Below, piece after piece: positions 1 through 12,557 of a stretch of DNA of 64,000 nt. The notes beneath the pieces are model-generated. The model was not told the origin of the DNA, made no database searches, and saw nothing but the letters and a program-made list of their open reading frames with translations. The stretch comes from Tipula vernalis (lineage: Eukaryota; Arthropoda; Insecta; Diptera; Tipulidae). The position numbers and the translations under genes are program-made. The DNA lies in contig OY282558.1 of assembly GCA_958295665.1 (NCBI GenBank), forward strand, positions 313,754,092-313,818,091. Reading direction: 5' to 3'. The stretch's first letter is position 1. Each line of letters opens with the position of its first letter.

Positions 1-650
1 TACAACACAGATTCATCACAAATTAAATAAAATACCATTTTTACCTGAATTTCAACACACAAAAATTTATTAAAATACATTAAACATTAAAATTTATTTT
101 ATTAATTTGATTATATTCTTATTCATCACAAATTAAACAAAATAAATTCGTAAGACACATTTCAGTAAGCACTTCTGCCTAACTTAAACATTTTATTTAT
201 GGTGATGAAAATCTTAATTGGAGACGGAGATTATAAAAGGAAATTTCTAAAACATACGCACTCAATACACATTTAAGAGCCAAAATATAATATTCATGTA
301 TTTTAGTGCCAGATTCGTTAATACGACGAACAATAAGTATTTAACATATACTTTCGTACATAATCTTATTCATAAATGTTATGAATTGTTCACAAATGTA
401 ATTATTTAATAAAACAATGCAAGTTGCACTAATGCGCAAACAATTTGTGATTGTATTTTATGTGTAGTACAATAAACTTAACAATTTTTTAGTTTACGAA
501 CTATGATTCTTAGTATTAATGCATACATTTTTATGATTTTTTCTATATTTCGTTTTTTTTACGTAAAAATAACAATTTTTACATTAATAGCACGAATTGT
601 GGTTAACGAACGCCATTCGTAAATAAAACGTAGTAAATTATTTTCAGTGT
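1..650. other. AT-rich non-coding stretch
   Basis: No convincing gene is visible. The only structure seen is a 24-base near-identical direct repeat (11-34 and 121-144, beginning ATTCATCACAAATTAAA), which may be a remnant of a small repeat. The LINE fragment begins just after this stretch. Confidence 0.5.
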
Positions 651-654
651 ATTA

Positions 655-1380
655 GGTATTCTGAGATTCTTATATATGCTGATGATATTAAAATTTTTAA
701 AACTACGAGTATTTCGAATATTCAGGATGCAGAGGAGCTACAGTCGGATTTATCGGATTTTACGAATTGGTGTACTTACCAAAATTTATTATTGAATACT
801 AAGATGTGTAAAACAATGCGATTTTCCCGTAGAAGAAATGTTTTGAACTTTGACTACGAATTTTTTCTCAAAGACCATAGAATTGAGAAAGTAAAAACCT
901 TCAAAGATTTGATCACAGGGACAATAATCTTCCCAATTATATTCTTTCTCCTTATAGGGGACGATGTAAAATATTAAAATTGGAACCTCGCTCTCTATTC
1001 GTAGAACTGCGACGTGTGCCACTTTTATCCGTGATCTCCTCGTTTGTAGAATTGATTGTAATGAGATTCTCGATTTATTTTCTATTTCCGTTCCAACACG
1101 TGTGCTACGATCGAGTGGGGAGTTTGTTCTTAAATTACCAATACGGAGGAGTAATTTAGCTATGAATGAACCTGTTTATAATGTCTCGGTTGCTTTTAAT
1201 AAAGTACGGTCGATTTTTGATTTTAATTTGTCAAGAGATGCATTTAAGGTTTTTATGTCAGATTTTCTTTCTAATTTTTGGTAAAGTTTTTTTTTTTGTA
1301 ATATTGTAATGTAGAATATTTTAAAATTGTAACAAATTTTTTTTTTTAAAGTTGGTAAATAAATAATAAATAAATAAAAA
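655..1380 (+). mobile_element. 5'-truncated non-LTR retrotransposon (Jockey-like)
   Basis: A short LINE remnant in plus orientation. It opens abruptly inside the reverse transcriptase at the YADD motif and ends with a TAAATAAATAA-type 3' tail at about 1355-1380, as is usual for Jockey/CR1-like elements truncated at the 5' end. No target-site duplication was identified, so the outer limits are approximate. Confidence 0.75.
666..1284 (+). pseudogene. Reverse transcriptase C-terminal half, broken
   Basis: Frame 666 onward reads ILIYADDIKIF, the catalytic YADD box of a non-LTR reverse transcriptase, followed by a thumb-like segment (LQSDLSDFTNWC, LLLNTKMCKTMRF). At about 915-940 the frame is lost and some sequence seems to be missing. 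A second frame, IGTSLSIRRTATCATFIRD through VPTRVLRSSGEFVLKLPIRR to a stop at 1284, matches the C-terminal tail of Jockey-like ORF2, where a VPxRxLRS-like box precedes an RTNYxxN-like box. The endonuclease, fingers and most of the palm are absent. It is a dead fragment; clade assignment rests on remembered motif patterns. Confidence 0.75.
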
Positions 1381-1384
1381 ATAC

Positions 1385-3440
1385 CTTCGGCTGAGATACA
1401 CTAGTTTAAATTTCTTGAATTTTTTCATTTCTAAAAATGGAAAAATGTCATTTAAACTAAACCAACCTAATCATTTGGAGGTTTTTCTTAAATAAATTGA
1501 ATATGTTTTAATATGTTTACTAATAATTTAATTTTATAGTGAATTATATTCTCACGGCCAAAACGATTGAGGAAGAAATTTCTACATTTGCAAACATTTT
1601 GACATCATTTATTCCTTTTCACGGAACATGAATGGGAAATGCTTATTTCTCACTGAAAATTTTTTCATTGTACTTTTTCCAGAACGAGAATTGAGCTAAT
1701 CGTTTGGTATTATAAATCTTGTATTTTGTTTAATTGGGACTGGATTAGTGGTTTGGTGAACTTGAAGTAGCAAAGGATGCGAAATTGCTGATATGAAATC
1801 TTTTTGTTGTACTGAGCTCTTAATTTACAACTTGTTTTATAGATTAAAATTTAAATAATTTTGGTGTTTGGCTTATTCATTAAGAACTGATTAATTTTTA
1901 TTTTGATTTTCAAAAATATGTAATTGCGAAACCAGAATTAGTACTTTAGAAGTTGTGTTGGCTTGTGCTATCTAATTTATCATATACATAATACTAACAA
2001 AACGTTCTAACTATTAAGAACTTCCACTAAATTACCCAAATATGTACACAATTGGAAAACTTAAAAACCGAACAATCACACAAACAACATACGAGCATAT
2101 GCGGATACATGTACATATATGCTAAATATCTTTTATTTTTCTAAAGTTATTTGAATTGTATTTTTTAATTTTGACTAGAAAATTATCATGTTATGTAACA
2201 ATAGAACAAATAGACGTGCAAAATTGTAATGACAACAACCCAACACAAAGCATAATAAAATGGAATGGAAATTCAAGTAGAATGAATTATTTTGAAAAAA
2301 CAAAATAAATTTTTGCAAAGAAAATTTTGAATACTGTTATACATACAGAGATGAATTTGTAATACAGAATGTGGACATACAGCACATATAATACTCAGTT
2401 TTTTTTTTTTTGAACAACACTGGATATATAGTTTTAGAGATAAATAAATAAATGGACATGAGACAATGTGTTGTACGTACATGTATGAGTACATATGCAG
2501 AGAGAAAACGAAATGTAATTTGCAATAAAGTTTAATTCAATGGCTAAGCAATGAATTGTAGTTTTTTGTTTTGTTCTCAGCTATATACATGTTCGTTTAC
2601 TGTTTATAGAAAAATACCCATCCGAATGCCTATAAAATCTGATAACGACCAAATAATATACAAATAACAGAGACAAAAACGATTTTTATACTTTTCACTA
2701 TAATTTTCCATTTTACTTCGGTTTTGGTTTTGCTGGTATTTATATACAAATACTGTGCTCTATCTACACTATATGTACATATAATAGAAAATGCATGAAA
2801 TTTATTGGTACAATAATAATATTCCTCTGCATTTACACAAAGTTCAAATGGTTTAAGAACACATATAGTCGTATGAATTTGTTTAATGGCTTATAAAACA
2901 AGGAAATTCATTTTATGTTTTGATCACACTGATATTTTTCCTATATGAAACGTAAGTATGAAAGTTAAATGTAGACATTTTCTATATTGTTTATGTAAGC
3001 TTTAGTTCGATCCTATTATTTCAGGCATATTAAAAGTTTAAAGTTTACATATGGTTGATTTACGAAAATCTAATAATTCATCTTGTCAGCTCTGTTAGCG
3101 TTAACTAAATTCACAAATTTAATAAACTTCATAAATCAGCCTTCATAACTTTATTTTACTTTCACTCTTTATTTCTTTTTTTTATCTACTGTTCATAAAT
3201 TTTTACAATAATTTATTGACAAGATGAGTTTGGTATATTCTCATCCTCTCAAGGGTTTCTTCATCTTTGATAATTAGATGAGGCAGCTCTGTAATGTGGT
3301 TTTTAGTACAAAATCACTAGTAAGTATATAGTCGTGATGCAATTAAAAATAAAATTTTTATTGTTAATTTACAAATAAATTAAATTTCAACTGAGTGAGT
3401 GAAATGTGAATTGTGTGAGAGTGTGTGATTGTGCATTGCT
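1385..3440. other. Non-coding AT-rich stretch
   Basis: I see no supported gene, RNA or complete transposon. The short frames around 2273-2525 consist of low-complexity sequence and are not believable proteins. Confidence 0.5.
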
Positions 3441-3442
3441 CC

Positions 3443-3556
3443 ATGTACGGATGTTTTGAGAATCAAGGAGAGGTTCAACATTCAGAGAAAAACGTTACAA
3501 TATGTAAGATGTTGATTGATTTCATCAAAGAGAACGCGATTTGGACGAAGTGGTCG
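3443..3556 (+). CDS. Possible small first coding exon
   Basis: An ATG at 3443 opens 38 codons without a stop (starts MYGCFENQGEVQHSE, ends IKENAIWTKWS) and runs into a good 5' splice site, GTAAGG, at 3557. Base composition is less AT-rich than its surroundings. I do not recognise the protein. The next acceptor-like site (about 3650) would add only a few codons before a stop, so a downstream coding exon is not established. It may be a host exon, a repeat-derived fragment or chance. Confidence 0.2.
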
Positions 3557-4199
3557 GTAAGGATTTGTATTCAGGTACTTTAGGTACTTTAGGAAAACAG
3601 GTACTTTATACGTTTATTGTTTAAGTTAACACTTCTAATATGAGTTTCAGAATTGCAGGAGAACGTATTTTTAAGTATACGTATATACATTTATTAGTAC
3701 GTAACATATAATTGAGTTAAACGTTTTAAGACAAGAAATTCTGAACTTATACCATAGATTATAGAATTGATGTATTTTGTTTTCTGAAAGAAGCTTTTGT
3801 ATTTTATGTTTAAGATTAGGAATGTATTGTGCTACTAACTATCAACTTCTTAGATGTGCACACCTCACATTGGTCTGAAATGAATCTGAAAATATATTGT
3901 TTAATAATTAGAATTAAATGAAAATAGCGAATATTAACTTTAAGTTGTAACAGCAGTTGCGCACGGCATTTCACTCATTTTGTTGTCATAATAAGGATAC
4001 AAATGAATAGTTTTCACGACTTGGCACAAAACTGATTTAAACATCTGTATACTCAGGCTTTATGTACCCCGAATTGAGTTCCACCACTAAATACTCGAAT
4101 AGGAACTTTTGCAAACCGATTCCGATTTTTTTTGAGTAGTATTTCAAATTACTATTACCCTGTAAGTCTCTATGGCCAAATGGGCTATTAAGTTGGATT

Positions 4200-5730
4200 A
4201 AAATTTGATAGTGAAGTTATTTTTAGAGTAGAAACTATACAGAAAATTCGATAGATAATTACTAAAATTTGTAAGATTTATCGAAAATTATAAAATTTGT
4301 GGAATTCAAAGAATTTATAAAATTTATAGAAATTAAAGAATTTTTAGAAATAAATTTGAGCTTGTAGAATTTTTAGAAGTGAGTTAAAACATTTGTAAAA
4401 CTCATAGAATCTACAAAATTTTAAGAATATGGTATATAAAATTCACAAAAATTTCCAATTTATAATATTTATCGAGTTCAAAAATTTATTGCATTTACAG
4501 AATTTATAGAATTTTTTGTTGAGTTTAGAGAAACTACTGAATTTTTAGACTGTTTGGACTTCAAACAATTTATAGAATTTACAATTTGTTTAATTCATAG
4601 AACTTAAGGAATTTAGTGTATAAAATTTATCGAAATTGTGGAATTAAAGAATTTATTGAAATTGTTGACTTTTTGGATAAGCAAAATTTGAGTTTGTAGA
4701 CTTTATAGAATTTACTTACTGAAACAATTTATAAAACTTATAAAATCTACAAAATTTTGAACTTTTATAAAATTTATATAATTTATAAAATTTTAGATTT
4801 TTTTTAAAGACAGTAGAATTTAAATAATTGATAAATTTTATAGAACGTATGGAATTTATAAACATATTAGATTTTATAAAATGTATAGAATTTGAAGAAT
4901 ATGTATATAGAATTTTAAAAAATTTTACAATTTATCGAATGTAGAAGCTAAAAAATTTAAAGTTTTTATTGAATTTATAAAATAATGGAATTTCTAGAAA
5001 TTATAGAAACTATTTATTTTTAGTATAAGTAAAATTTTAGCTTGTGAAATTTATAGAACTACAGACTTGACACTATTTATGAAACTGGGAAATTTTATAA
5101 GATTTGTTGAATTTATAAAATTAAAAGAATTTATTAAATTCAAAATATTTAAAAAACAATTTGTAGAATTTACAAAATTTATAAGTTTTATAGTATTTAT
5201 AGGATTTAAACAATTCTATAAATTTTATCAATATTTTATAAATTCTGTAAATTATATTAATTTTGAAAATTCAATAAACTCCTTAAATCCTTTAAATCAA
5301 ATTTGTTCTACAAACACCATAAATTCTCTAAATTTTATAGTTTGAGAAAATTTTGAAGAATTTAAAAAATTTCTACAATTTATAGCATTTAAAAAATTTA
5401 TCAAAATTTAAGAATTTATATGATTTTGAATTTAGAGAATTTTTATTTGTATAATTTAAAGGATTTATAAATTTATAGAGATTATAAAATTTTTGAATAA
5501 CTAAAATTTGTGGAATTTGAGGCATTTAAAAATTTTATAGAGCTTATATAGGTACAATGACAGGATTGACAAATTTAGAGAATTGGTTGTGATTTATAGA
5601 ATGTATCTAATTTATAGGTTTCCCAGAAAATGACTATGATCATTTTTGAAATTCTGAAAAATTTGTAGAATTTATGTAACTTACGATATAATTTGTGGAA
5701 ATTAAAAAATGTATAGTTTCTGTTAAATAA
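4200..5730. repeat. Decayed short-period AT-rich repeat field
   Basis: About 1.5 kb is built from endless variants of the words ATTTATAGAATT, AATTTATAAAATT and GAATTTACAAAATT in one orientation, with a loose 9-14 base spacing. It reads as an old, heavily mutated minisatellite. The reading frame at 5067-5345 (repeating FVEFIKLKEFIKFK-like words) is simply the translation of this repeat and should not be annotated as a protein. Confidence 0.8.
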
Positions 5731-5734
5731 TTTA

Positions 5735-6250
5735 CCATTTTCAGTTTATATTAAAGAATGTATTTTTGATTATAAAACATTTTTATTTTAGTATTTTGTT
5801 GACTGCACATTAAAAACCACATACAAGTTTCAAATTGATTTTGAGTGGAACCAATCCGCTGAATTTCTTATTTACTCTCTTTAAGGCCTAATTTTTGTTC
5901 ATTTTTTAGCCACAAATAATCTAAAGTTTTTATTTAAATTTGTTAAGCTCTGTTACAAATTAAAACATCTACCTTCTCTGGCTTTGAAACTAAAATATTT
6001 TATACATAAACTATGATATTCGATTAGTGTGAAATATTCGAAAATACCTGCTTGTGATATATTTTGTTATTTGAAGTATAAATAATATATTAAACCAATT
6101 TACAAGTATTTTAAGAGGTTTTGAATCGTTTTTTAAACTTTTTATTAACATCGTCCCAAAATCAACCAATTTCTGCCTTAAAAATCTTTTATAAGTAGTT
6201 CCATGCAAGTTGATAACAAATGCTTATTTAGCTTTTTCTTTTAACTAATG
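5735..6250. other. Non-coding; 3' flank of the minus-strand gene
   Basis: No gene was recognised. This is the downstream side of the minus-strand gene whose last exon ends at 6297. The frame at 6011-6208 has no recognisable features. Confidence 0.45.
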
Positions 6251-6256
6251 TTTATT
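6251..6256 (-). terminator. Poly(A) signal AATAAA
   Basis: TTTATT on the plus strand is AATAAA on the minus strand, 41 bases past the stop codon of the minus-strand terminal exon. Position and orientation fit that gene's polyadenylation signal, though such hexamers are common in AT-rich DNA. Confidence 0.5.
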
Positions 6257-6296
6257 AAACTAATGCAATTATTGTTAAGTGATTTCTTGAGCATGG

Positions 6297-6483
6297 CTAA
6301 ATAAAGCACACCACCCATTGTACTTTGGCAATGCCTGCTAACGACCGATCGTAAGCGGCTCGTTGTTCGCTTGGTACAACATCCTGTAAGTTTAAGTTGA
6401 GTCTTGACATACAACCAATTGAATGTTCACGATTCACCATCAAACTGACTGTAAAAGAAACCGATGATCCAAGAGCTGGTGGC
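6297..6483 (-). CDS. Terminal coding exon of an unidentified host gene
   Basis: On the minus strand a pyrimidine-containing acceptor (TTTATTTAATTCAG) precedes 61 codons and a TAG stop. The peptide begins PPALGSSVSFTVSL, continues MVNREHSIGCMSRLNLNL and ends AGIAKVQWVVCFI. Codon use and composition are normal for coding DNA and unlike the AT-rich surroundings. The exon starts with the last base of a split codon. Joined to the donor at 9413, this gives TGG (Trp) and keeps the frame, so 9413-9522 and this exon belong to one gene with a 2.9 kb intron. I do not recognise the family and see no domain signature. Upstream exons must lie at higher coordinates, perhaps beyond the window. Confidence 0.75.
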
Positions 6484-9412
6484 CTGAATTAAATAAATAA
6501 AGCAGCTTGTCATTAGTAGAATCTAAAAATAAATTAAAAATATTATTGAATTTGTAGTTTAAATCATGTTAGTACGGTTAAATACTTACATCAGTTAATA
6601 ATATTTATGTCAAAAAATGTGTTTAAGTCAAATGTGTGATTAATTTAATTTAAATTCAATTTATTTTGCAATTTTCGTACTTATTATGGTTGTTTGATTT
6701 AATAATGAAATGACAGCTGAACCTGACAAATGACAAATGACAGCTGAACCTGACCATCTCAATTTCATACGCAAGTGCTTGTAACTCGCATTTAATTGCA
6801 TTTAAGTTTGTAAACTAAACAGTGTAAAGAAATCAAAATCAAATAGTCAATATAACAAATTAGAAATATTTATTTAAGAAATAAAAAATTGTATAACAAA
6901 CAAAATATTTTGATTATCCACTCAGGATCTCTCACGGTTAACATCACTTTACTAACTGGTAAACCACAAAAATTTATTTTACTCAAATTTGAATTTAAAC
7001 TTTGTTTTGTTTTCAAGTCTAACGCAAAAAATGGCGTTAAAATGATCTGAAAATGTTGAAAATTTTTATTGTAAATAGCAGAAAATTACAAATTTTTGTT
7101 TTTGAAATTTTTTGAGCTGATCAATTTTTGATTAATTTCAAGAAGTTTGTGTTGTAGTCTATGTAAATTTTATAAGCTTAGTAACTACACCAAAACCTAC
7201 CAATTTTGGATTCAGGTTAAGATGGAGGTTCAGTGATCCAAAATATATTGAGCTCATCATGTTCTGGTGCGGGTTTAAAAAAAACTAAAATTATTGTTTA
7301 TTTACTTAAAAATAACCCCTCTAGGGTTTCGAAATTATTTAAAATTATTTTCTTCACCCCCTTGCGTGCAATAGATTGTAATTAGATTCATTGTAGCGGT
7401 ATTTTAGGTCAAAATAATTTTAAACTCGTACCTGAATATGATAGGTATGGAGACTCGGATTCACAAAAATATGAATAAATCTATGAACCATAGATGGTTT
7501 AGATTCGGGTTAGTAAAAGTCAGAATAATTATCACCATAATTTATTGAATTCGATATTGAAAAACTCATTGGTATGGTTACTTCTCTAATATTACCGTTA
7601 TCTTTATTTCTCTGATATAATATAATGGTAATTGTAACCTGGAAGGACGTCTCGCAAAACTTTTTTGCGAATTTGATATTAAGCAACCGATCATTCGAAT
7701 CAAGCATCGTCTGCTTTCTAAACGGTGCAAAGATTTAGTCAAATAAAGAAACTCAAAATGCGTTGACAATGGTGTAGAGAATAGGATAAATAATAGTCAT
7801 AGAATATCAATTCCGATGGTATTCTCCGCCTCCTCTCAGCAAACTATTTTTATATTTATTAATCGATGTCCAAATGTGGTTTTCCTTCTATATAGAAATA
7901 TGCTAACATGGAATATAAATTAGTTGTCTTCCAAATAGACGGAAAACATTATTATTGACATAGACAAGTAAAACAGCTTACTGAGAGGGAAAGGGAATAT
8001 CGGAATTGACGTTAAACGTTTACTGTTTATTACATTACCTACACCATTGTCTACATATTCCTTAAAAGGGAATACAATCAGATTCTATACCGATTACTCG
8101 CCAATAGCTTTGGAATTCTCTGAAAAGTTGTGGACACATTAATATTTCAGAAGCCCGCATTTTGTTCGTTGTCGGCTGTTCTAGCAAACGAAATGGGAGT
8201 TTCAGTTTTTATGTGTATACGTAGAATTTAACGAAAACAAACTGCATGCATGCCTAATATCGTTAAATAGCTATTTCATCATCAACTTTTCAGTGGTTCT
8301 GATCTTGCAGATTGATTTGTTAAATGGCCTCTCTGAACGATACCAAAGTGGAGGTGGCTCAGTCCCATATCCGGAGGTACGATGATCACCTATTTATCAT
8401 TATCTTCGAATTGAAGGAGTTGTTGGAACATCGTAAAAAATATGTCAGATCCACAAGACAAGCTCATAGCTCCCTAGATCGACTTTTAAATCGAGAACAG
8501 CTGTGGATTTTTGAATAATTTGTAAGTAAACAACATCGCCTTTCCGGAAATCTATGCGATTGAAGTTTATCTTAAATTAATATATTAGATTAAATAACAA
8601 CAAAAATGCGTTTATACCCAGGAAATTCATTCAAATCAAATATTTGAACTTAATGCTAAATTTAAAAAAAAAAATCTAAACATATAAATTTTATCAAGAT
8701 TTAAATTATTTAGGCTTTCACAATCCCCTTAAATTAAATAACAGCTTGAAGATTAGCCTGTTAATCGACACTGTTTCACAATTTACAACTTAAATCTTAT
8801 TGATGTATCAGAAAATCGACATATAAAAATTCTCTTTTAACGGAAAACATGATTTTCTGATAGGCTTATGGTCTACTTTAAACAGGCATATCCGCTTAAG
8901 TTTCATAATTGATTAAATTTTTCGAATAATCGATATTTAAATAGGTAAACCTAATAAGAAATTTGGGAGGATGTGCATGATTAAAGTAACCTCATAGAAA
9001 ATCAAGATGAGGCGTTTGCTAATAGAAGAATATTTTGTTAATTCGACTTTCTTAGCCATGGATAAGATTAAATTTTTCAATTCTCACACTGTCTCATTTA
9101 ATAGATTGTTAAACTTTTGAGCCGTTATTAAGTTTAAGGGAATTGGCCTTGTGAAAACCCAAACAATCAAAATCTTGGTAAATTTTTTGTTTTTTTAATT
9201 TAGCATCAAATTTAAATATCTGATCTGAACGATTTTCATTGTAAAATAAATTTGCCTGAATGTATGCTTTCAAAACTCAAAAATACGCTGTTTTGTTGTT
9301 GTTTTAAATATAATATTAATTTAAGATAAACATCATCGCATACCGATCTTTAGTTTGCCAAAATTAAAATTAAATGCTAACATGATATCACCGAAGGATT
9401 GAAAACACTTAC
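6484..9412 (-). other. 2.9 kb intron of the minus-strand host gene
   Basis: Bounded by GTAAGT (minus strand, from 9412) and CAG (ending 6484). The interior is AT-rich. It holds a small tandem duplication of TGACAGCTGAACCTGAC near 6711-6755. Around 7580-7770 a minus-strand stretch vaguely resembles a LINE tail, but I could not support it. An unassigned plus-strand frame lies at 8324-8518. Confidence 0.65.
8324..8518 (+). CDS. Unassigned 64-codon ORF
   Basis: An ATG-initiated frame of 64 residues begins MASLNDTKVEVAQSHIRR and ends SLDRLLNREQLWIFE. Composition is charged and helix-like, with more balanced codon use than the surrounding AT-rich intron. An acceptor-like CTTGCAG lies just upstream. 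It matches no family I know. It sits inside, and antisense to, the intron of the minus-strand gene. It could be a retroelement gag-like scrap or a chance frame. Confidence 0.2.
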   Translation: MASLNDTKVEVAQSHIRRYDDHLFIIIFELKELLEHRKKYVRSTRQAHSSLDRLLNREQLWIFE

Positions 9413-9522
9413 CAATTCCTAATCATATCCTGAAAGTGACACACTGTACCACTTACGCAATCAGTTTTAGCCTCAAGTGGGGTGACCAGGTCAAAAACGA
9501 AACGACTAAACCTGGCCGAAGT
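9413..9522 (-). CDS. Internal coding exon of the minus-strand host gene
   Basis: Minus-strand exon of 110 bases between an acceptor (CAAATTATTCAG) and a near-consensus donor (ATTG/GTAAGTG). It encodes TSARFSRFVFDLVTPLEA then KTDCVSGTVCHFQDMIRN plus two bases of a split codon. The split codon is completed by the terminal exon at 6483 to give Trp. A start phase of 0 means the upstream exon should end on a codon boundary. GC content is clearly above the flanks. The exon is real by splice-site and phase agreement, but the protein is not recognised. No earlier exon could be found with confidence up to the repeat at 11250. Confidence 0.75.
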
Positions 9523-11249
9523 CTGAATAATTTGAAAAATTAAAACATTTCGAATTAAAATACCAGAACAGTAATAAGCCTCGAAATTTGTTATGTATTT
9601 GATTTTTAAAAAATTGATACAAAAAATTGGTTTGGGGGCGACGATCAGCCACTGACTGGACTGATTGTACCAGAATTTACATTCTATAAACATATATATA
9701 CAGAATGAACTGTGTAGGTTGTATTACCGAATAATATTAATACAGCCAAATACCATTACAAATTTTTTCTCCGTCACATTCACACAGCTCTGTTCCTGTG
9801 TAGCAAATTTCATCAATTAACAATTTTTTCAATTCAATATGCAACCTATCCTAAGATCATTTTAATGCTTTTTACAGATGACAAGTAGAAATATGTGGCA
9901 TCAGTCAACACTACAAATGGTAACTAAAGAGGCGGATTTTAAAATTATGTTACCAGCTACTCGACAGTAAGAGTTATGTGAACCACTTATATACGTATGA
10001 AAACAAAAAAATGAAGTGGGAGTATTTTTTCCAACAGATCACATAAATAGGTCACTAAACGTCGTTCAATATATTTAGCAAAATTTAAAAGACCGAAGAT
10101 GAAGGCTTTATATTATTTAGAAGATTTTATTAAATAATTAGAGGAATTATTTTGAGAGGAGGAAATTGGTTGATTTGTAAGGTAGATCGTTAAAATAAAA
10201 AGCGTTAGAACGTCATCAACTATAAAATGTCACGTAGTATAGTGTATACGCTAAATTCAAAGGTATAACTTCATGATTTTATCCATACGAAAATTAATTG
10301 AATTACATTTAAAAATAACGAAAACACATATTATGTTTATTTAAACATACAGCCTTAAGACAGAATAATCGGTTAATTAACCTTAACAAATCATTGTGTG
10401 AAATGAACTCTTAATTAACACAACTTTATAAATTAAATGAACCGACATCAAAGTATATCGTTTTTAGTTTTTACGACTGCATTTATGTAGTTTTAATTAA
10501 AACCATAGTTTTAAAAATACCAGCACAATAAACCCGAATTAATAATTCCAATTAATTAATTAAAAAGAAATTTTCAATTTATTAATGTTAAATACAACTC
10601 GGATAAATTACAATTAACAGTTGGATTATATTTTTAAATAAACACTTTTTCATGCCGTCCTTTAAAATGACACCTGTATTTAAAAAAAATAAACATTTTC
10701 TACGGCGTGTTTAGCAATTATGCGGCAAGAACCATTTGTGCAAAAAACCAAAAAAAAAATGGTAATAAACTAAAACTACAAGGACAAGAAACTAACAACC
10801 CCTTTATCTTTGGTGATCGTTTTTTATGCATGCAAGCAAAAAACTATTTTTATTGTTTATTTTTCTTTTTTTGCAAACCAGTGATAAATTACCTGTGGAG
10901 GCTGTTTTTTTTTCTTTTATACAAATTTATTATTATTTTTGCTAAATCAGTTGGAGTTTTTTGCGAATATAGGATGTTTTTTATTATACGGTAAAAGTCA
11001 TTTTTATTGGACAAAGATACTATAAAATGTCGTTAATTTCAAGGATAGGTCATTTTTTAAGTAAATGTAATTTATGTTATGCGTAGTTGTTTTTTTAAAT
11101 TTCTTAAACTGTTAAGGTATATCCTTATTCGTAAACGATGTGATTTGTTACAGGTTGGTTTGGTTTTACATTGCGGCTTGTGTTATGAAATATTATGATC
11201 ATGTCTCTTGGTAATATTTAAGATAATCACCTATTTTGTGGCGGAAATT
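9523..11249. other. Probable intron or flank, no gene recognised
   Basis: AT-rich sequence upstream of the 9413-9522 exon. A frame at 10707-10994 is rich in Phe, Lys and Asn from poly(A)/poly(T) runs and is not supported as a gene. The CTAG-rich transposon starts at the right edge. Confidence 0.45.
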
Positions 11250-11289
11250 TACACGCTCGTTACAAAATCTGGTAATTGCCTACTTGATT

Positions 11290-11820
11290 ATCTGGTTTTG
11301 CAAATTCAAGTGAAAATCCAGTGAATTTCTAGTTAAAAATCAAGAAAAATGAATTTTCTAGTTAAATTTAAAAATAGATTTAACCGATTTCTAGTGAAAT
11401 TGCAATAAAAACCAGATTTTGACTAGTTTCTAGTTAATTTCCAGTAATATTTTTAATTATACTGGAATTCTAGTGATTATCTAGCACAACAAATTACTAG
11501 AAAAATACTAGATGGTTAGTTTTACTATATAAAAGGGAATATCTAGTAAATTAAATGAAAATCACGTAAATTTGTTTACCAGATTTCCAGTAAAAATAAA
11601 AATTACTAGAATTCTAGTTGCATTTTTGCAGCGATTTATTTTTTAATGTGGTTACTTGAAATCTAGTTAAATTAAATTAATTACAAGATAATTCCTGTTT
11701 GCATGAACAAGGAATTTCTAGTAAATTAAACAGATTCTAGTAATATTCCAGTCAATTTTAACTTATGTATATTAGAATATTACTGGAATTCTAGTAAATT
11801 TAGTCGTTTGCTGGCACATT
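11290..11820. repeat. Left subterminal CTAG/CCAG repeat array, copy A
   Basis: Within about 530 bases there are some two dozen variants of TTTCTAGTTAAATT, AATTCTAGT and TTCCAGTAAAAAT in both orientations. Such arrays often serve as transposase-binding sites in DNA transposons. The same array recurs at 59040-59580. Confidence 0.75.
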
Positions 11821-12557
11821 AATTTCATTTTCAACGTCATAGTTAGTATCAGTAATAAGTTAAATTTCGTGCTGTGGTAAGGTGTAAAGAAAAACAGGTG
11901 AAAAAAATAAAAATATAAGTATATAAAGTGTGAGTGCTAATATAAAATAAGTGTATAATGTGGATATTAAAATAATTACATCAAGCAAATCCGATTGACA
12001 TAAACACGTGGTTTTAATATTTTTTGCTGTACAAATTTTAACATATTTTTCATAACTACATTTTGTGGCAAATTTAGTTTTTGATTCCAATCGATAGCTA
12101 AAATAAACTTTATCAATAAAATTTTAAAAAAATAATTAAAACTAAATCCAGAAACGCATAATAAGGAAAATAGTTTTCGTTATACAAAATAAAATGAAAC
12201 CTGTTTTTGTGCGGTCCGTTTTTGTGCGATTTTTTTATGCGGTTATTCGGTTGATCATATTTTTTTATACACGGATGGAAAAAAATGTCCACCAACATAC
12301 AAAAAATGCCTAAATGTACAAATTAATATGATTATCATATTACGTATGTAATATGATACATACTTGTAAATCTTCGGATTTTTTTTGTCCATTTTTGTTA
12401 TGCGGTCCCTAGCTATACCGCCGAAAAACAGGTTTCAGTGTGTTACAATCAGTAACTATATAGATTTACGGGTTTTAGTGCGACGAAAACATTAATATTA
12501 AAATTGAATATATATACATAAATAGTTTGTATTTTGGGATATTTGTTATTTATTTGA

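Noticed and set aside
5067..5345. 92-residue Phe/Lys/Ile-rich repeat protein
   Set aside because: Falls entirely within the decayed AT repeat; composition follows the repeat word.
7578..7830. Minus-strand stretch (LHRLESRRCLIRMIGCL) resembling a LINE tail
   Set aside because: Only a weak pattern match, without the RT motif or a 3' tail.
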